NCBI GenBank assembly: GCA_964462945.1
Contig: CAYWZW010000018.1
Coordinates: 7,143 to 71,142 of the forward strand
Direction of reading: 5' to 3'
DNA: 64,000 bases
Source: GCA-020343675 sp964462945
GTDB lineage: Bacteria; Planctomycetota; Phycisphaerae; Sedimentisphaerales; Anaerobacaceae
Below the pieces are notes generated by a model. The model had not been told where the DNA came from and searched no databases. It saw only the letters and a program-made list of their open reading frames with translations. The stretch's first letter is position 1. Every line of letters starts with the position of its first letter. Of this stretch, positions 46,528 to 55,223 are shown one piece after another. A program made the translations under genes and the position numbers.

Positions 46528-47973
46528 TCAGCTTTTTCGGAGCTGTCGAAGGATGTCCCAATACGCCCCGCGGGCGCCATTTCGGATGGCCTGTGTCAGC
46601 GGCAGGTTTTCATTGTAGTTGTAATTGGCAGCTTTATTGTCTTGGGCTGCTTCCAGGTCGGTCTCGACGGCAGGTTCGAAGAACCGTTGGTCGCCGCCGA
46701 TCATGTCCCTCACCAATTCCGCGGGACGCTCGCCCAGGGCCTCGGATATGTAAAACGTCGGTCGCAGCAGGTCTATGGGGCCGCTATACTTGCGACGGAT
46801 GTTGCCGTCTTTTCCATCCCGAAGTTTTTCTGCCGCCATTTTCTCCATCACCGTACGAGGATAGATTCTTATGCCCAGTGCAGCCCCTGCACAATCGGGA
46901 TTGATTCTTTTTATGAAATCAATCGTTTCTTGCACCGTTTGTGGTGTTTCACCCGGCCCGCCCAGCAAAAGATCGATCATCACGGCGATCCCGTTCAGCC
47001 GGCAAAGCTTGACTGCCGCGGCGAGGTCTTCTCTGCCGTGCTGCTGGCGGTATGTCCGGAGCATCGCTTCAGAACCCGAATCTCCCGTGAAGTCTATTCC
47101 GGCACACCCGGCCCGGGCCATCGCTTCGGCCAGGTCCGCGTCAAAGGGTGATGGTGACATATAGGTGTACCAGCGAATCTTGCTCCCCAGCGAGCGCCTG
47201 TTCAGCTCCTCACAAACTGCATGAGCATGGCTTTCGGGCACGTTGAACTCGGCGTCGCAAAGATGTAATACGCCTATTCCCTGCTGTAACAAAGACTGAG
47301 CTTCATCGGCAACTTCAGAAGGGTTTCGCAGTCTGGGTTTGCTGCCTTTGGCTAAGGGGTCGGCGCAGTATATGCACTTGCGATTACAGCCGCGTTTTGT
47401 CTCCAAACCGCATTGCCCACCTTGCCGAAAGTAGCTCAGATTATCAATGGAGCTGCGGGCGGTACCTAATGAAATCGGATTAGGCCAGCATGGTGCGTTG
47501 CTGCGGATCATGTTATCTTCCGGCCATATAAGACCAGGGACATCCGTAAATCGGCGAGTCCCCCGCAACTGATGGACAAGCGCCGGTATGGCCGTCTCCC
47601 CGTCGCCGCACACGCCAAAATCGGCATTTGTGTACTCCAGGATGGATTCGGGAAATATGGAATACCCCACGCCGCCAAGTACGATTGGAGCCTCGCTCAT
47701 ACTGCGAATGGTCGTGATAGTATCTTTCAATCCGGGAACAAACCAGTCGGCGCTAGGCCAAAAACAATCGTCCGCATTTCGAAAAGAGATTCCCACCAAT
47801 TCGGGATCTCGCATCGAGAAGTGCTCTACTATCGCCTTGGCCGGTTCATCGGCCAAGGCAAGGTCAAGGACTTCTACGTCGATGCCGGCCTGCTGGACGG
47901 AGGCCGCGACATAATCCAGTCCAATCGGCCCGATGACGGGGGCCATTCTGTTCGTGTTGACGAGTGTTAGCAT
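46528..47973 (-). CDS. B12-binding-domain radical SAM protein
   Basis: 481 residues. The N-terminal cobalamin-binding-like Rossmann domain (about 1-140) has GPIGLDYVAASVQQAG and PIVLGGVGYSIFP but no DxHxxG motif, so the base-on mode may differ or cobalamin may be lost. The radical SAM core begins with C196-x3-C200-x2-C203 (KRGCNRKCIYC). A C-terminal region of about 100 residues is helical. Members of this group do methylations, ring closures or hydroxylation-like reactions. It lies 284 bp upstream of mqnA on the same strand, so it may be the first gene of the array or its own unit. Confidence 0.75.
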   Translation of the reverse strand: MLTLVNTNRMAPVIGPIGLDYVAASVQQAGIDVEVLDLALADEPAKAIVEHFSMRDPELVGISFRNADDCFWPSADWFVPGLKDTITTIRSMSEAPIVLGGVGYSIFPESILEYTNADFGVCGDGETAIPALVHQLRGTRRFTDVPGLIWPEDNMIRSNAPCWPNPISLGTARSSIDNLSYFRQGGQCGLETKRGCNRKCIYCADPLAKGSKPRLRNPSEVADEAQSLLQQGIGVLHLCDAEFNVPESHAHAVCEELNRRSLGSKIRWYTYMSPSPFDADLAEAMARAGCAGIDFTGDSGSEAMLRTYRQQHGREDLAAAVKLCRLNGIAVMIDLLLGGPGETPQTVQETIDFIKRINPDCAGAALGIRIYPRTVMEKMAAEKLRDGKDGNIRRKYSGPIDLLRPTFYISEALGERPAELVRDMIGGDQRFFEPAVETDLEAAQDNKAANYNYNENLPLTQAIRNGARGAYWDILRQLRKS

Positions 47974-47994
47974 TGTCTTTGATCGAATCAAATA

Positions 47995-48025
47995 GAGAAG
48001 GCTGGTTTCTGAAACCAGCCTTCTC
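47995..48025 (-). terminator. Perfect 14-bp hairpin after the outer-membrane protein gene
   Basis: Arms GAGAAGGCTGGTTT and AAACCAGCCTTCTC with a CTG loop, just after the stop of the beta-barrel protein gene and before the radical SAM gene. The following U-tract is weak (TATTTGATT), so it may terminate partly or act as an RNA stabiliser. Confidence 0.6.
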
Positions 48026-48058
48026 GAAGATACAACACAATACGCACTGACGAGCGTA

Positions 48059-48868
48059 TCAGAATTGGTACTTCAGACCCATGCTGACCCAGGTTTCGTC
48101 TTTATCGTCATTCACCGATTTGTCCATGGTGACCTGGTGATAAACGCCGGGGGTCAGGACAACGTTCTGGGCCAGGTCGAAGTTGGTCGAGACGCCGAAG
48201 ACGGCGTTGGACCAATCCTGGTCCACGTTCGAGCCGCCCGGACCGACGCCGTCATTATAGACCGCCTCGGCATGAAGATTCAGGACCTGCTCCGGAGTCT
48301 CCGGCACGATCCCCCCGACGGTCCACGCATAGTCCAGCATGAAAATGTGCGCAAAGCCCGAAGCCGTGCCGCTGCCCGGTGACCGGCTTCCGACCAGCGA
48401 GCCGCTCTCCGACGGCCACAGCTTCACCAGGACGTAGCTGGGAACCGTTCCGAACGGGCAAATCTTCGGCAAGGAGAGGATCGCGTGCAGTTCCTGCAGG
48501 TCGTAAAGGCCTGAACTGTTGTCCGGGAAGTTGTAATACACCCAGCCCAGCCTGTACTGGACGGCATGTTGCTCACCCTCGAACAGACCGTTTTGATAAT
48601 ACAGGTTGTAGTCCCAGCGCTCGCCATTCTCGAATCCGCCGGAGTTGGCGCGGTGTCCGGTGACATTGACGCCCAGACCCGTGCCGAACAGGTTCAGGTC
48701 AACGCTGGGGTGAATGGCGCTCTTGTCCGCAAAAATGTCGAAGCCCCGCCAGACGTACTTGCCCGACCAGGTCAGGTCCACGTACCCGTGCAGGTCTGAA
48801 TCCTGCGCCTGTGCTATGCCTCCCACGGCCAGCAAAACCACCGCAGTCACCAAAATTCTCTTTTCCAT
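48059..48868 (-). CDS. Outer-membrane beta-barrel (putative porin, TorF-like)
   Basis: 269 residues from ATG 48868 (AAGGAG seven bases upstream). It has a signal peptide (ILVTAVVLLAVGGIAQAQ), then alternating strands starting DLTWSGKYVWRGFD, the usual opening of TorF-family putative porins, and a terminal Phe (SMGLKYQF) typical of outer-membrane barrels. It probably forms a small pore or barrel. Specificity is unknown. Confidence 0.78.
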   Translation of the reverse strand: MEKRILVTAVVLLAVGGIAQAQDSDLHGYVDLTWSGKYVWRGFDIFADKSAIHPSVDLNLFGTGLGVNVTGHRANSGGFENGERWDYNLYYQNGLFEGEQHAVQYRLGWVYYNFPDNSSGLYDLQELHAILSLPKICPFGTVPSYVLVKLWPSESGSLVGSRSPGSGTASGFAHIFMLDYAWTVGGIVPETPEQVLNLHAEAVYNDGVGPGGSNVDQDWSNAVFGVSTNFDLAQNVVLTPGVYHQVTMDKSVNDDKDETWVSMGLKYQF

Positions 48869-48964
48869 AGTTTTCTCCTTAAAAACCTTACCTTGTTCTA
48901 ACTGCACTCAAATTGAATATGTTGCCTCAAATACAGACAAGAGTCAAGACGAAAACGAACAATC

Positions 48965-50356
48965 TTACCACCTCCCGCTTTTCCTCATTTGGGCTTTTGG
49001 GAGGTTTTTCAGCTCCGCCGTGTACTTCTGCAGGTCTTCATCCGGCAGTTCATAATCGGTAAGCTTTCCGGACAGATACGCGTCGTAGCCGAGCAGGTCC
49101 ATCAAACCATGCCCGCTGTAGTTGAACAATATCACCTTCTCTTTGCCTTCTTCCTTTGCTTTCTTGGCTTCGTCGATGACTGCTGCGATGGCCTGACTGG
49201 TTTCAGGAGCGGTGATGAATCCCTCCGTTCGGGCCCATGTTAGCGCAGCCTCATATGACTGCAATTGATGGTAGGCTCTTGGCTCCAGCAAACCTTCCAC
49301 GATCCCCTGGCAAACCAGCGGGGCCATGCCGTGGTAACGCAATCCGCCGGCGTGAATCGGAGGAGGCACGAAGGCGTGTCCGAGGGTGTGCATGGCCAGG
49401 AGCGGCGTCGTACAGGCGGTGTCTCCGAAGTCATAAGCGAACGGTCCCCGTGTCATCGTCGGGCACGCCGTCGGTTCAACCGGGATGATTTTAATGTTCG
49501 CGCCATTGATCTTGTCGGCCACAAACGGGAACGACAAACCTGCAAAATTGCTGCCGCCCCCCGCACACCCAATGACGATGTCCGGCAGCTTTTCGCCGGC
49601 CTTTTTTAGCTGCTTCTTGGCCTCAAGGCCGATTATCGTCTGATGGAGCAGCACGTGATTCAGCACGCTGCCGAGAGAGTAACGTGTCTTGCCGGACTTA
49701 TCGGTCACCGCCGCCTCAATCGCTTCGCTGATGGCAATTCCCAGACTGCCGGGCGTATCGGGCATTTCTTTCAACACTTTTCTTCCTGCATTTGTTTCGG
49801 AGCTCGGACTTGCCACGCAGTTTGCCCCCCAAACCGCCATCATCATTTTTCTGAACGGCTTTTGGTCAAAGCTTATTCGGACCATAAAGACCTTGCATTC
49901 GAGCCCCAACAATTTACAGGCGAAAGCCAGCGCGCTGCCCCATTGGCCGGCTCCGGTCTCCGTCGTTAGTTTCTTAATGCCGGACTGCTTGTTATACCAG
50001 GCCTGGGCCACGGCAGTATTTGGCTTGTGACTTCCAGGCGGGCTGACGCTTTCATCCTTGTAGTAGATGCGCGCCGGCGTATCAAGGTGCTTTTCCAGAT
50101 ACACCGCCCTGCGCAGCGGGGTCGGCCGCCAGCGATAGAGAATATCGAGAATCTCTTCCGGGATGTCTATCCACCGATTCGCGCTGACTTCCTGCTCGAT
50201 CAAATTCATCGGGAATACCGGCGCAAGCATATCGGGCGTGACGGGTTTGCCGTCCGGCCCGAGGGGTGGAAGCAGCGGCGTGGGCAGGTCCGCCGCTAGG
50301 TTATACCATTGTCGAGGAATGTCACTTTCATTGAGCAATATTTTTACTGGCTCCAT
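48965..50356 (-). CDS. trpB: TrpB2-type tryptophan synthase beta chain
   Basis: 463 residues. The PLP lysine sits in SPPGSHKPNTAVAQ, and the phosphate loop is GCAGGGSNFAG. The N-terminal extension with PTPLRRAVYLEKHL and the C-terminal NYSGHGLMDLLGYDAY mark the TrpB2 group (430-470 residues) rather than TrpB1 (about 390). It joins indole and serine to make tryptophan. No trpA is adjacent, as is common for TrpB2. It is divergent from trpS across a repeat-rich gap. Confidence 0.9.
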   Translation of the reverse strand: MEPVKILLNESDIPRQWYNLAADLPTPLLPPLGPDGKPVTPDMLAPVFPMNLIEQEVSANRWIDIPEEILDILYRWRPTPLRRAVYLEKHLDTPARIYYKDESVSPPGSHKPNTAVAQAWYNKQSGIKKLTTETGAGQWGSALAFACKLLGLECKVFMVRISFDQKPFRKMMMAVWGANCVASPSSETNAGRKVLKEMPDTPGSLGIAISEAIEAAVTDKSGKTRYSLGSVLNHVLLHQTIIGLEAKKQLKKAGEKLPDIVIGCAGGGSNFAGLSFPFVADKINGANIKIIPVEPTACPTMTRGPFAYDFGDTACTTPLLAMHTLGHAFVPPPIHAGGLRYHGMAPLVCQGIVEGLLEPRAYHQLQSYEAALTWARTEGFITAPETSQAIAAVIDEAKKAKEEGKEKVILFNYSGHGLMDLLGYDAYLSGKLTDYELPDEDLQKYTAELKNLPKAQMRKSGRW

Positions 50357-50428
50357 TGCTGTGCTCCTAATAAAAGCCTGGTTATTGGTTTCTACGCTTT
50401 GGCCATTCTATAGAAAGAAAATAGAAAG

Positions 50429-50517
50429 TCAAAATGTAAAATGCAAAATCAAGGAGGTCATCCCGGCTTGCCGGGATGCTGCGATTTTGATTTTTTTGTC
50501 TTTGCGCTTTGATTTTC
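50429..50517 (+). repeat. Composite heptamer-hairpin repeat, unit 1
   Basis: Heptamers TCAAAAT, GTAAAAT and GCAAAAT, then GGAGGT and a hairpin CATCCCGGC / GCCGGGATG, then T-rich heptamer-like sequence. A-rich and T-rich flanks could pair across the hairpin. Confidence 0.5.
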
Positions 50518-50659
50518 GCGGCAGGACCCGCAAAAACCGGCACTTATCGGGGGATTGTTCATTTCTGATTTAGTGGAGCCGCCTGTCCCCGGGTGTGCCG
50601 GCAAGGCTGTTTTTTTCGTTTTCCGGACGGAAAATGCTTGATTGTTGCAGCGTCACTCG

Positions 50660-50760
50660 CTAAAATCAAATATCAAATCTTGAAAATTAAAGTTGTGGAG
50701 TCATCCCTTAGGGATGATGACGTCCTTCATTTTGCACTTTGTTTTTTGACATTTGATTTC
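50660..50760 (+). repeat. Composite heptamer-hairpin repeat, unit 2
   Basis: A-rich sequence, GGAGTCATCCC-TTA-GGGATGA hairpin (50701-50717), then heptamers CATTTTG, CACTTTG, TTTTTTG and ACATTTG (50728-50755). Same layout as unit 1. Confidence 0.5.
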
Positions 50761-50785
50761 TTTTAATGATGAAAGGGGGCACACT

Positions 50786-50980
50786 GTGGCAAGAAAGAGA
50801 GCCATCAAGGGCGTATGGACAAAGAGCGACCTGAGCCTTCTCAAGAAACTCTTTCCCAACAACCCCACTGCCAAGATTGCCGCGAAGCTTGGCAGACCGA
50901 CCGATGCAGTAAAGAAGAAGGCCTCCAGGATGGGACTTCGCAAGGCGAAGAGATACATGAAGTCTCTCGGCCGGGCGTAG
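50786..50980 (+). CDS. Small basic SANT/HTH-like protein
   Basis: 64 residues from GTG 50786 (AAAGGGGG seven bases upstream). It is strongly basic, with a Myb/SANT-like helical core (VWTKSDLSLLKKLFPNNPTA, KIAAKLGRPTDAVKKKASRM). The pattern of a Trp, spaced Leu/Phe and Gly-Arg-Pro resembles GcrA-like and homeodomain-like DNA-binding folds. Probably a DNA-binding regulator. It is free-standing between the trpB2 gap and trpS. Confidence 0.65.
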   Translation: MARKRAIKGVWTKSDLSLLKKLFPNNPTAKIAAKLGRPTDAVKKKASRMGLRKAKRYMKSLGRA

Positions 50981-51180
50981 GTTATTTTGCTGGTTCTTAA
51001 GCAGCAACGGTGACAGGGTACCCCATCTTTGCGGTGACTGCGGCGCCTAAGTCGTGGCGAGGCTTGGCGCTTCCGTGCAGAGTGTGTAGGTAACTGAGGG
51101 GGCCTTGGTGTGCACGTGTAGTTTCTCTGCGGCTGCTTGCTCTTCTGCGTTCTTCTGCGCCACATTCCTAATCTAAATTC

Positions 51181-51208
51181 TTGACAATTGCGTCCCTGTG
51201 TGTTATCT
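51181..51208 (+). promoter_or_regulatory. Sigma70-type promoter of trpS
   Basis: TTGACA, a 16-bp spacer and TTATCT, 62 bp upstream of the trpS start codon. No attenuator or T-box is visible in the short leader. Confidence 0.55.
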
Positions 51209-51269
51209 TCAAGCGTTATTTGTGTTTTCAGATTTGCTTTTCTCCGTTTCAGGTATCAGGAGGCTGGCT

Positions 51270-52235
51270 TTGAGAGTGTTGTCGGGCATACAGCCGTCGG
51301 GCAAGCTTCATATAGGCAATTATTTTGGCGCTATGCGTCAGCATCTTGCCCTCCAGGCTGAGCATAACTGCTTTTATTTCATCGCCGACTACCATGCCCT
51401 GACCAGCAACCCGTCGCCCGATAATGTTGCCGCCCACACTCTCGACGTGGTAATGGATTATGTCGCTTTGGGCCTTGACAGCGAAAAAACGATTTTTTGG
51501 CGCCAGTCGGACGTGCCTGAGGTCACGGAGCTTACCTGGCTGCTTTCGTGTGTGACCCCGATGGGGCTGTTACAGCGATGCACGAGCTACAAGGACAAAG
51601 TCGCTCAGGGTCTAAGCCCTAATCACGGCCTGTTTGCATACCCGGTTCTGCAGGCGGCCGACATCCTCCTTTACAAGAGCGACCTTGTCCCCGTCGGCGC
51701 CGACCAGAAACAGCACATCGAGGTGACTCGCGATATCGCCATCCGATTCAACAGCGCTTACGGCGAGGTTTTCACCGTGCCGAAAGAGCACATTATCGAA
51801 TCGGTTGCCGTCGTCCCGGGTGTGGACGGGCGAAAAATGAGCAAGAGCTACGGCAACACGATCGAGATATTCGAGCCGGAAGCCAGCGTCCGAAAGAAGA
51901 TCATGAAAATCGTGACGGATTCAACGCCGGTCGAAGAGCCGAAGGACCCGGACAGATGCAACGTCTTCGCACTTTTGAAGCTGGTTGCCTCATCCGATGA
52001 GTTAAGCGAGTGGGAAAACAGGTACCGTAACGGCGGTCTGGGCTACGGCCAGGCAAAGAAGCGCCTCGCCGAACTGACGATCGACTACTTCAAGCCGTTT
52101 CGACAGAAACGAGCCGAGCTTGAAACTGATACCGACTACGTGAAAAAAGTTCTTGCCGACGGGGCCGAGCGGGCCAGAGCCGTAGCGCGCCCGACGCTTG
52201 AAAAAGCCCGGCAGGCCGTTGGATTGAGAAGATGA
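51270..52235 (+). CDS. trpS: Tryptophanyl-tRNA synthetase
   Basis: 321 residues from TTG 51270, which has AGGAGG six bases upstream and matches the usual N-terminus (LRVLSGIQPSGKLHIGNYFG). The class I signature HIGN and the KMSKS loop (GRKMSKSYGN) are both present, and the length is typical (320-335). A longer frame would begin with an unrelated hydrophobic stretch. The stop overlaps the next start. Confidence 0.93.
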   Translation: MRVLSGIQPSGKLHIGNYFGAMRQHLALQAEHNCFYFIADYHALTSNPSPDNVAAHTLDVVMDYVALGLDSEKTIFWRQSDVPEVTELTWLLSCVTPMGLLQRCTSYKDKVAQGLSPNHGLFAYPVLQAADILLYKSDLVPVGADQKQHIEVTRDIAIRFNSAYGEVFTVPKEHIIESVAVVPGVDGRKMSKSYGNTIEIFEPEASVRKKIMKIVTDSTPVEEPKDPDRCNVFALLKLVASSDELSEWENRYRNGGLGYGQAKKRLAELTIDYFKPFRQKRAELETDTDYVKKVLADGAERARAVARPTLEKARQAVGLRR

Positions 52236-52465
52236 TTATGGTGGACAGACTCATCGTAATCGCGCAGTTCGCAAATTATATTGAGGCCGAAATGGCCAAA
52301 CAGTCGCTCGCAGACCATGGAATCAAAGCCGTCGTGACCGGCGTGAATGCTTCAAACGTATATTCCGGTATGCCTGCTATCGAGCGGCCGGCCCTGGAAG
52401 TTATGGAAAGCCAGGCCAAAGAGGCCCTGGAAATTCTGGAATCAGACAAAAAACAGGAAGAGTAA
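52232..52465 (+). CDS. DUF2007-like small protein
   Basis: 77 residues starting on the trpS stop (ATGA). It carries the short alpha-beta fold of DUF2007: FANYIEAEMAKQSLADHGI, a central strand and RPALEVMESQAKEALEIL. Members are suggested to be signal-transducing or regulatory domains, but function is unknown. The next gene begins on the base after its stop. Confidence 0.7.
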   Translation: MIMVDRLIVIAQFANYIEAEMAKQSLADHGIKAVVTGVNASNVYSGMPAIERPALEVMESQAKEALEILESDKKQEE

Positions 52466-53470
52466 TTGGCTGATTATCGCGTCAATCTTGACATATTTGC
52501 AGGGCCCCTGGACCTGCTTCTGTATCTTGTCCGCAAGGAAGAAGTGGATATTTACGATATTCCCATCGCCAAGATAACCGACCAGTACATTCGTTACATC
52601 GAGCTGCTCAAAAGTCTTGATATTGATTTGGCGGGTGACTTCCTGGTGATGGCCGCGACGCTCATGCAGATCAAGTCGGCCATGCTCCTGCCGCAAGCGG
52701 AGCCTGGGCAGTTTCGAGACGATGATCTGATCGATCCTCGGACGGAGCTGGTCCGCCAGCTCCTTGAATACAAGAGGTTCAAGGACGCGGCGAATCTGCT
52801 GAATGCCGCGGCCGACGAGCAGCAAGAGCGTTACCCGCGCCCCGGCACTATTGTCGAGCGTCTCAAGCCGGACGCCGAGCCCGAGCTTGACATTGAGCAG
52901 GTGACTATATGGGACCTGCTCGAAGCCTTTGATACGGTTTGCAAGGCCATTGGCACCGTCGGTGACATAAGGCATATTAAAGATGATACGCCTATCGATC
53001 TGTATCAGATCGAGATCTTGCACCGTTTGCAGACTGAAGGCCCGATGACGTTCGAACGTATTTTCGAATATAGGACCAATCGCGTTGTGATGATTGGGTT
53101 GTTCCTGGCCCTTTTGGAATTGGTCCGGGCGAAATTGATTTGGGCGGAGCAGCCGGCCCCTTCCACGATATATTTGCGTTCCTTGACCGAGGAGCCTGCC
53201 GAGCAGGCGGTGCAAAAGGCGATCCTTGCCGCGGAGGTCGGCGGTGACCAGTCCGCCCAGGCGGAACCGCAAAAAGCGCCGCCTATCCCCATATCTGAAT
53301 TGCCTCCAAAACGCAAGGCGTCCGTTTCAATGGATGCTCAACAGCTGCAGCAGCCGGCCATACCCATCGCCGAATTACCGCCAAAAAGCGAACCTGCGAT
53401 TTCACCCCCGGAGCGGGAAAACCAGGAATTACAACCCTCCAAAGATCACGAGCACCAAGCAGCGAATTAG
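52466..53470 (+). CDS. scpA: Segregation and condensation protein A (ScpA)
   Basis: 334 residues from TTG 52466 (GGAAGAG upstream). It carries the kleisin N-terminus (DIFAGPLDLLLYLVRKEEVD, AGDFLVMAATLMQIKSAMLL) and a winged helix near 190-230 (VMIGLFLALLELVRAKLIW). It joins SMC heads in chromosome condensation. The length exceeds the usual 240-280 because of a Pro/Gln/Glu-rich tail of about 80 residues with the motif PIPISELPPK repeated (PAIPIAELPPK). scpB is not adjacent. Confidence 0.9.
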   Translation: MADYRVNLDIFAGPLDLLLYLVRKEEVDIYDIPIAKITDQYIRYIELLKSLDIDLAGDFLVMAATLMQIKSAMLLPQAEPGQFRDDDLIDPRTELVRQLLEYKRFKDAANLLNAAADEQQERYPRPGTIVERLKPDAEPELDIEQVTIWDLLEAFDTVCKAIGTVGDIRHIKDDTPIDLYQIEILHRLQTEGPMTFERIFEYRTNRVVMIGLFLALLELVRAKLIWAEQPAPSTIYLRSLTEEPAEQAVQKAILAAEVGGDQSAQAEPQKAPPIPISELPPKRKASVSMDAQQLQQPAIPIAELPPKSEPAISPPERENQELQPSKDHEHQAAN

Positions 53471-53849
53471 TCGCCGCACGGTGAATGAGCCTCCGGAATT
53501 TGCTTTTGACGTGTTCTGCCGTATGCTTTAAGTGGTGAGGAACAAGCACAGTTGCTGGAGCGACGGTAACATAGAACCTTTTGGGGGCTGAGGGTTGGCA
53601 AGCGGGGGGTCAAATGCTGTGGTTTTCACACGAACTTCCTTCCCGTTTACGTCGATTAAATCAGGCGTTGGTATGACTGCTGCTGATTTTGGGTAAGGTT
53701 CCGTGAAGAACCCGCCCCGGGTGGCCGGCTGTGGCAAGATGCGTGAAGGCATCGTCCGATAAAAACCAAGTAGGTGGGTCTCCCAAAATTGCCAACGATA
53801 GTCAAAAACAGATAACACGTCTGGATATTTTGAGCTGTTATCCAAAGGC
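53471..53849. other. Intergenic region before the inverted-repeat element
   Basis: About 380 bp with no credible gene. A 13-bp sequence (CTGTTATCCAAAG) at 53835-53847 recurs at 54041-54053 on the other side of the element. Confidence 0.5.
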
Positions 53850-54035
53850 TTCTGCAAAATTGAAGTTAGGCATATATTATTTTAGAAAATCGGTTTCGCG
53901 ATTTTCTAAAAATAATCGGGTACCGTATGATAACACACTATCGAGTAAAACGTTACGCATCTTGTTTTAGAAAGAAAAAATCAAAAGAAACGATTTTTTC
54001 TTTCCAAAAGTATGCCTAACTTCAATTTTGCAGAA
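53850..54035. mobile_element. 186-bp element with 25-bp perfect inverted ends (MITE-like)
   Basis: Perfect 25-bp terminal inverted repeats (53850-53874 and 54011-54035, starting TTCTGCAAAATTGAAG). Each arm has its own hairpin: TTAGAAAATCG / CGATTTTCTAA at 53882-53909, and GAAAGAAAAAATC / GATTTTTTCTTTC near 53970-54004. A 13-bp direct repeat (CTGTTATCCAAAG) lies 2 bp outside the left end and 5 bp outside the right end. It has no coding capacity. It ends just upstream of the ribosome-binding site of the pseudopilin genes. Confidence 0.75.
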
Positions 54036-54067
54036 CTCATCTGTTATCCAAAGTAAGGAGGATGAAA

Positions 54068-54665
54068 ATGGGTTCAAGGGCAGACAAGATTCGATGTTGC
54101 CGGGGAATGTCGTTATACCCATTCCAGTTGAGAAATCACCCTTGCCTATTTCGTAAGATCTTGCAAAACAACGCGTTACGTAACGCTCAGTACCGAAAAC
54201 TTATCTGGAACGGGTATAGTGGGTACAATGGTGGCCGTTGTCATTCTTCTGATAGCACTTATCGGAACTTCCAGCTTCAGGTATCATGCGGCTTTAGATG
54301 CGCGAAAAGCGGATGCACAGACGGCGGCGGCGAGGATCGCCCCGATGCTCTGCGAGAGCTGGCGCGGCATCAACGGCGGCTTGACGTACGATGCGGCAAC
54401 CTATTCGGGCACCAATCTGGCAATCACGCAAAGCCTTGACGGTCCCGCCAAGCCGGCGGATTTTACCCTCTTGGGAAGCTACGTCGTCGTGCTGGATGAC
54501 GTCGATGGTGTCAACTACTACACGACGTTGTCCTGGAAGGACGTCCAACCCGGATTGAGGGCTTTAAATGTCATTGTGGCCTGGGGGCAGCGCGACGAGG
54601 GGGACGGCGGCATCAATGACGTGGACAAGTCATTCAGGCTCACAATTTACACCGCAACTTCATAA
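54068..54665 (+). pseudogene. Pseudopilin/prepilin gene with a disrupted N-terminus
   Basis: An AAGGAGG and ATG at 54068 open a prepilin-like leader (GSRADKIRCCRGMSL). The body (VGTMVAVVILLIALIG, then FRYHAALDARKADAQTAAAR) is in another frame, reached only from 54132 without a good start. About 88 bp between the TTA codons at 54113 and 54201 separate the two parts and shift the frame by one. The segment holds a 14-bp perfect palindrome GCGTTACGTAACGC. The likely history is an insertion in the leader. A short GTG-started product from 54219 remains possible. Confidence 0.55.
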
Positions 54666-54683
54666 CGAACGATGAGGACGGCA

Positions 54684-55193
54684 ATGAACAGGAAAAGACC
54701 GAGCGCCCCGCGGGGCTTTACGCTTGTAGAGCTGGTGATCACCGCGGCAATCGTTTCCATTATTGCACTGGCAATCGGCGTGGTCATTGTGGACAGCCAG
54801 TCAAGCTGGAACACCATGTATGATCGTGCGAATTCCGATGTTGTCACTGACGGCTACATCGTGAGGAAGAAGTTTGACGCCGTCATGCGCAATGCGAGCA
54901 GGGAGAAGCTCGTGCTGGGCGACGCCGGCGGTTCGGTCGAGGTTTATTACTACGCAGACGATTCTTCGACGGTCGTGGACCGCTACGCACGCTTCTATAC
55001 GGCCGACGGGGACCTGAATCTCGAGTACGGCCAATTGGACCCGCGAGCGACACTGAGTGTGGAGACTGTCTGCGGGAACGTATCGGCCTGCAATTTCAAT
55101 CAGATTGGCCGGTCGGTTCAAATGATCCTTAACCTCGATAATGGAACACAGACGAATACCGTTGTTTCGTCTGCAGTTACGCAAAATCAATAG
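54684..55193 (+). CDS. Type II secretion/type IV prepilin-like protein
   Basis: 169 residues from ATG 54684, which has GAGG six bases upstream. It has a basic leader, then the prepilin cleavage site and helix RGFTLVELVITAAIVSIIAL with Glu at position 5. The globular part is beta-rich with few conserved features. It is a minor pseudopilin of a type II secretion or type IV pilus-like system, probably co-transcribed with the flanking pilin and PilX-like genes. Confidence 0.75.
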   Translation: MNRKRPSAPRGFTLVELVITAAIVSIIALAIGVVIVDSQSSWNTMYDRANSDVVTDGYIVRKKFDAVMRNASREKLVLGDAGGSVEVYYYADDSSTVVDRYARFYTADGDLNLEYGQLDPRATLSVETVCGNVSACNFNQIGRSVQMILNLDNGTQTNTVVSSAVTQNQ

Positions 55194-55223
55194 AACCATT
55201 GTCCTGTAGGAGGTGAGGCTGAG

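Larger units (their letters stand above)
50357..50785. other. Repeat-rich gap between trpB2 and a small plus-strand gene
   Basis: About 430 bp holding two composite repeats (see separate entries), A-rich heptamers and short hairpins, but no gene. Confidence 0.55.

Noticed and set aside
53850..54035. Integron attC site (GTTAGGC and GCCTAAC are present)
   Set aside because: The core sites are in inverted order relative to attC, the ends are perfectly complementary and no integrase or cassette array is nearby.
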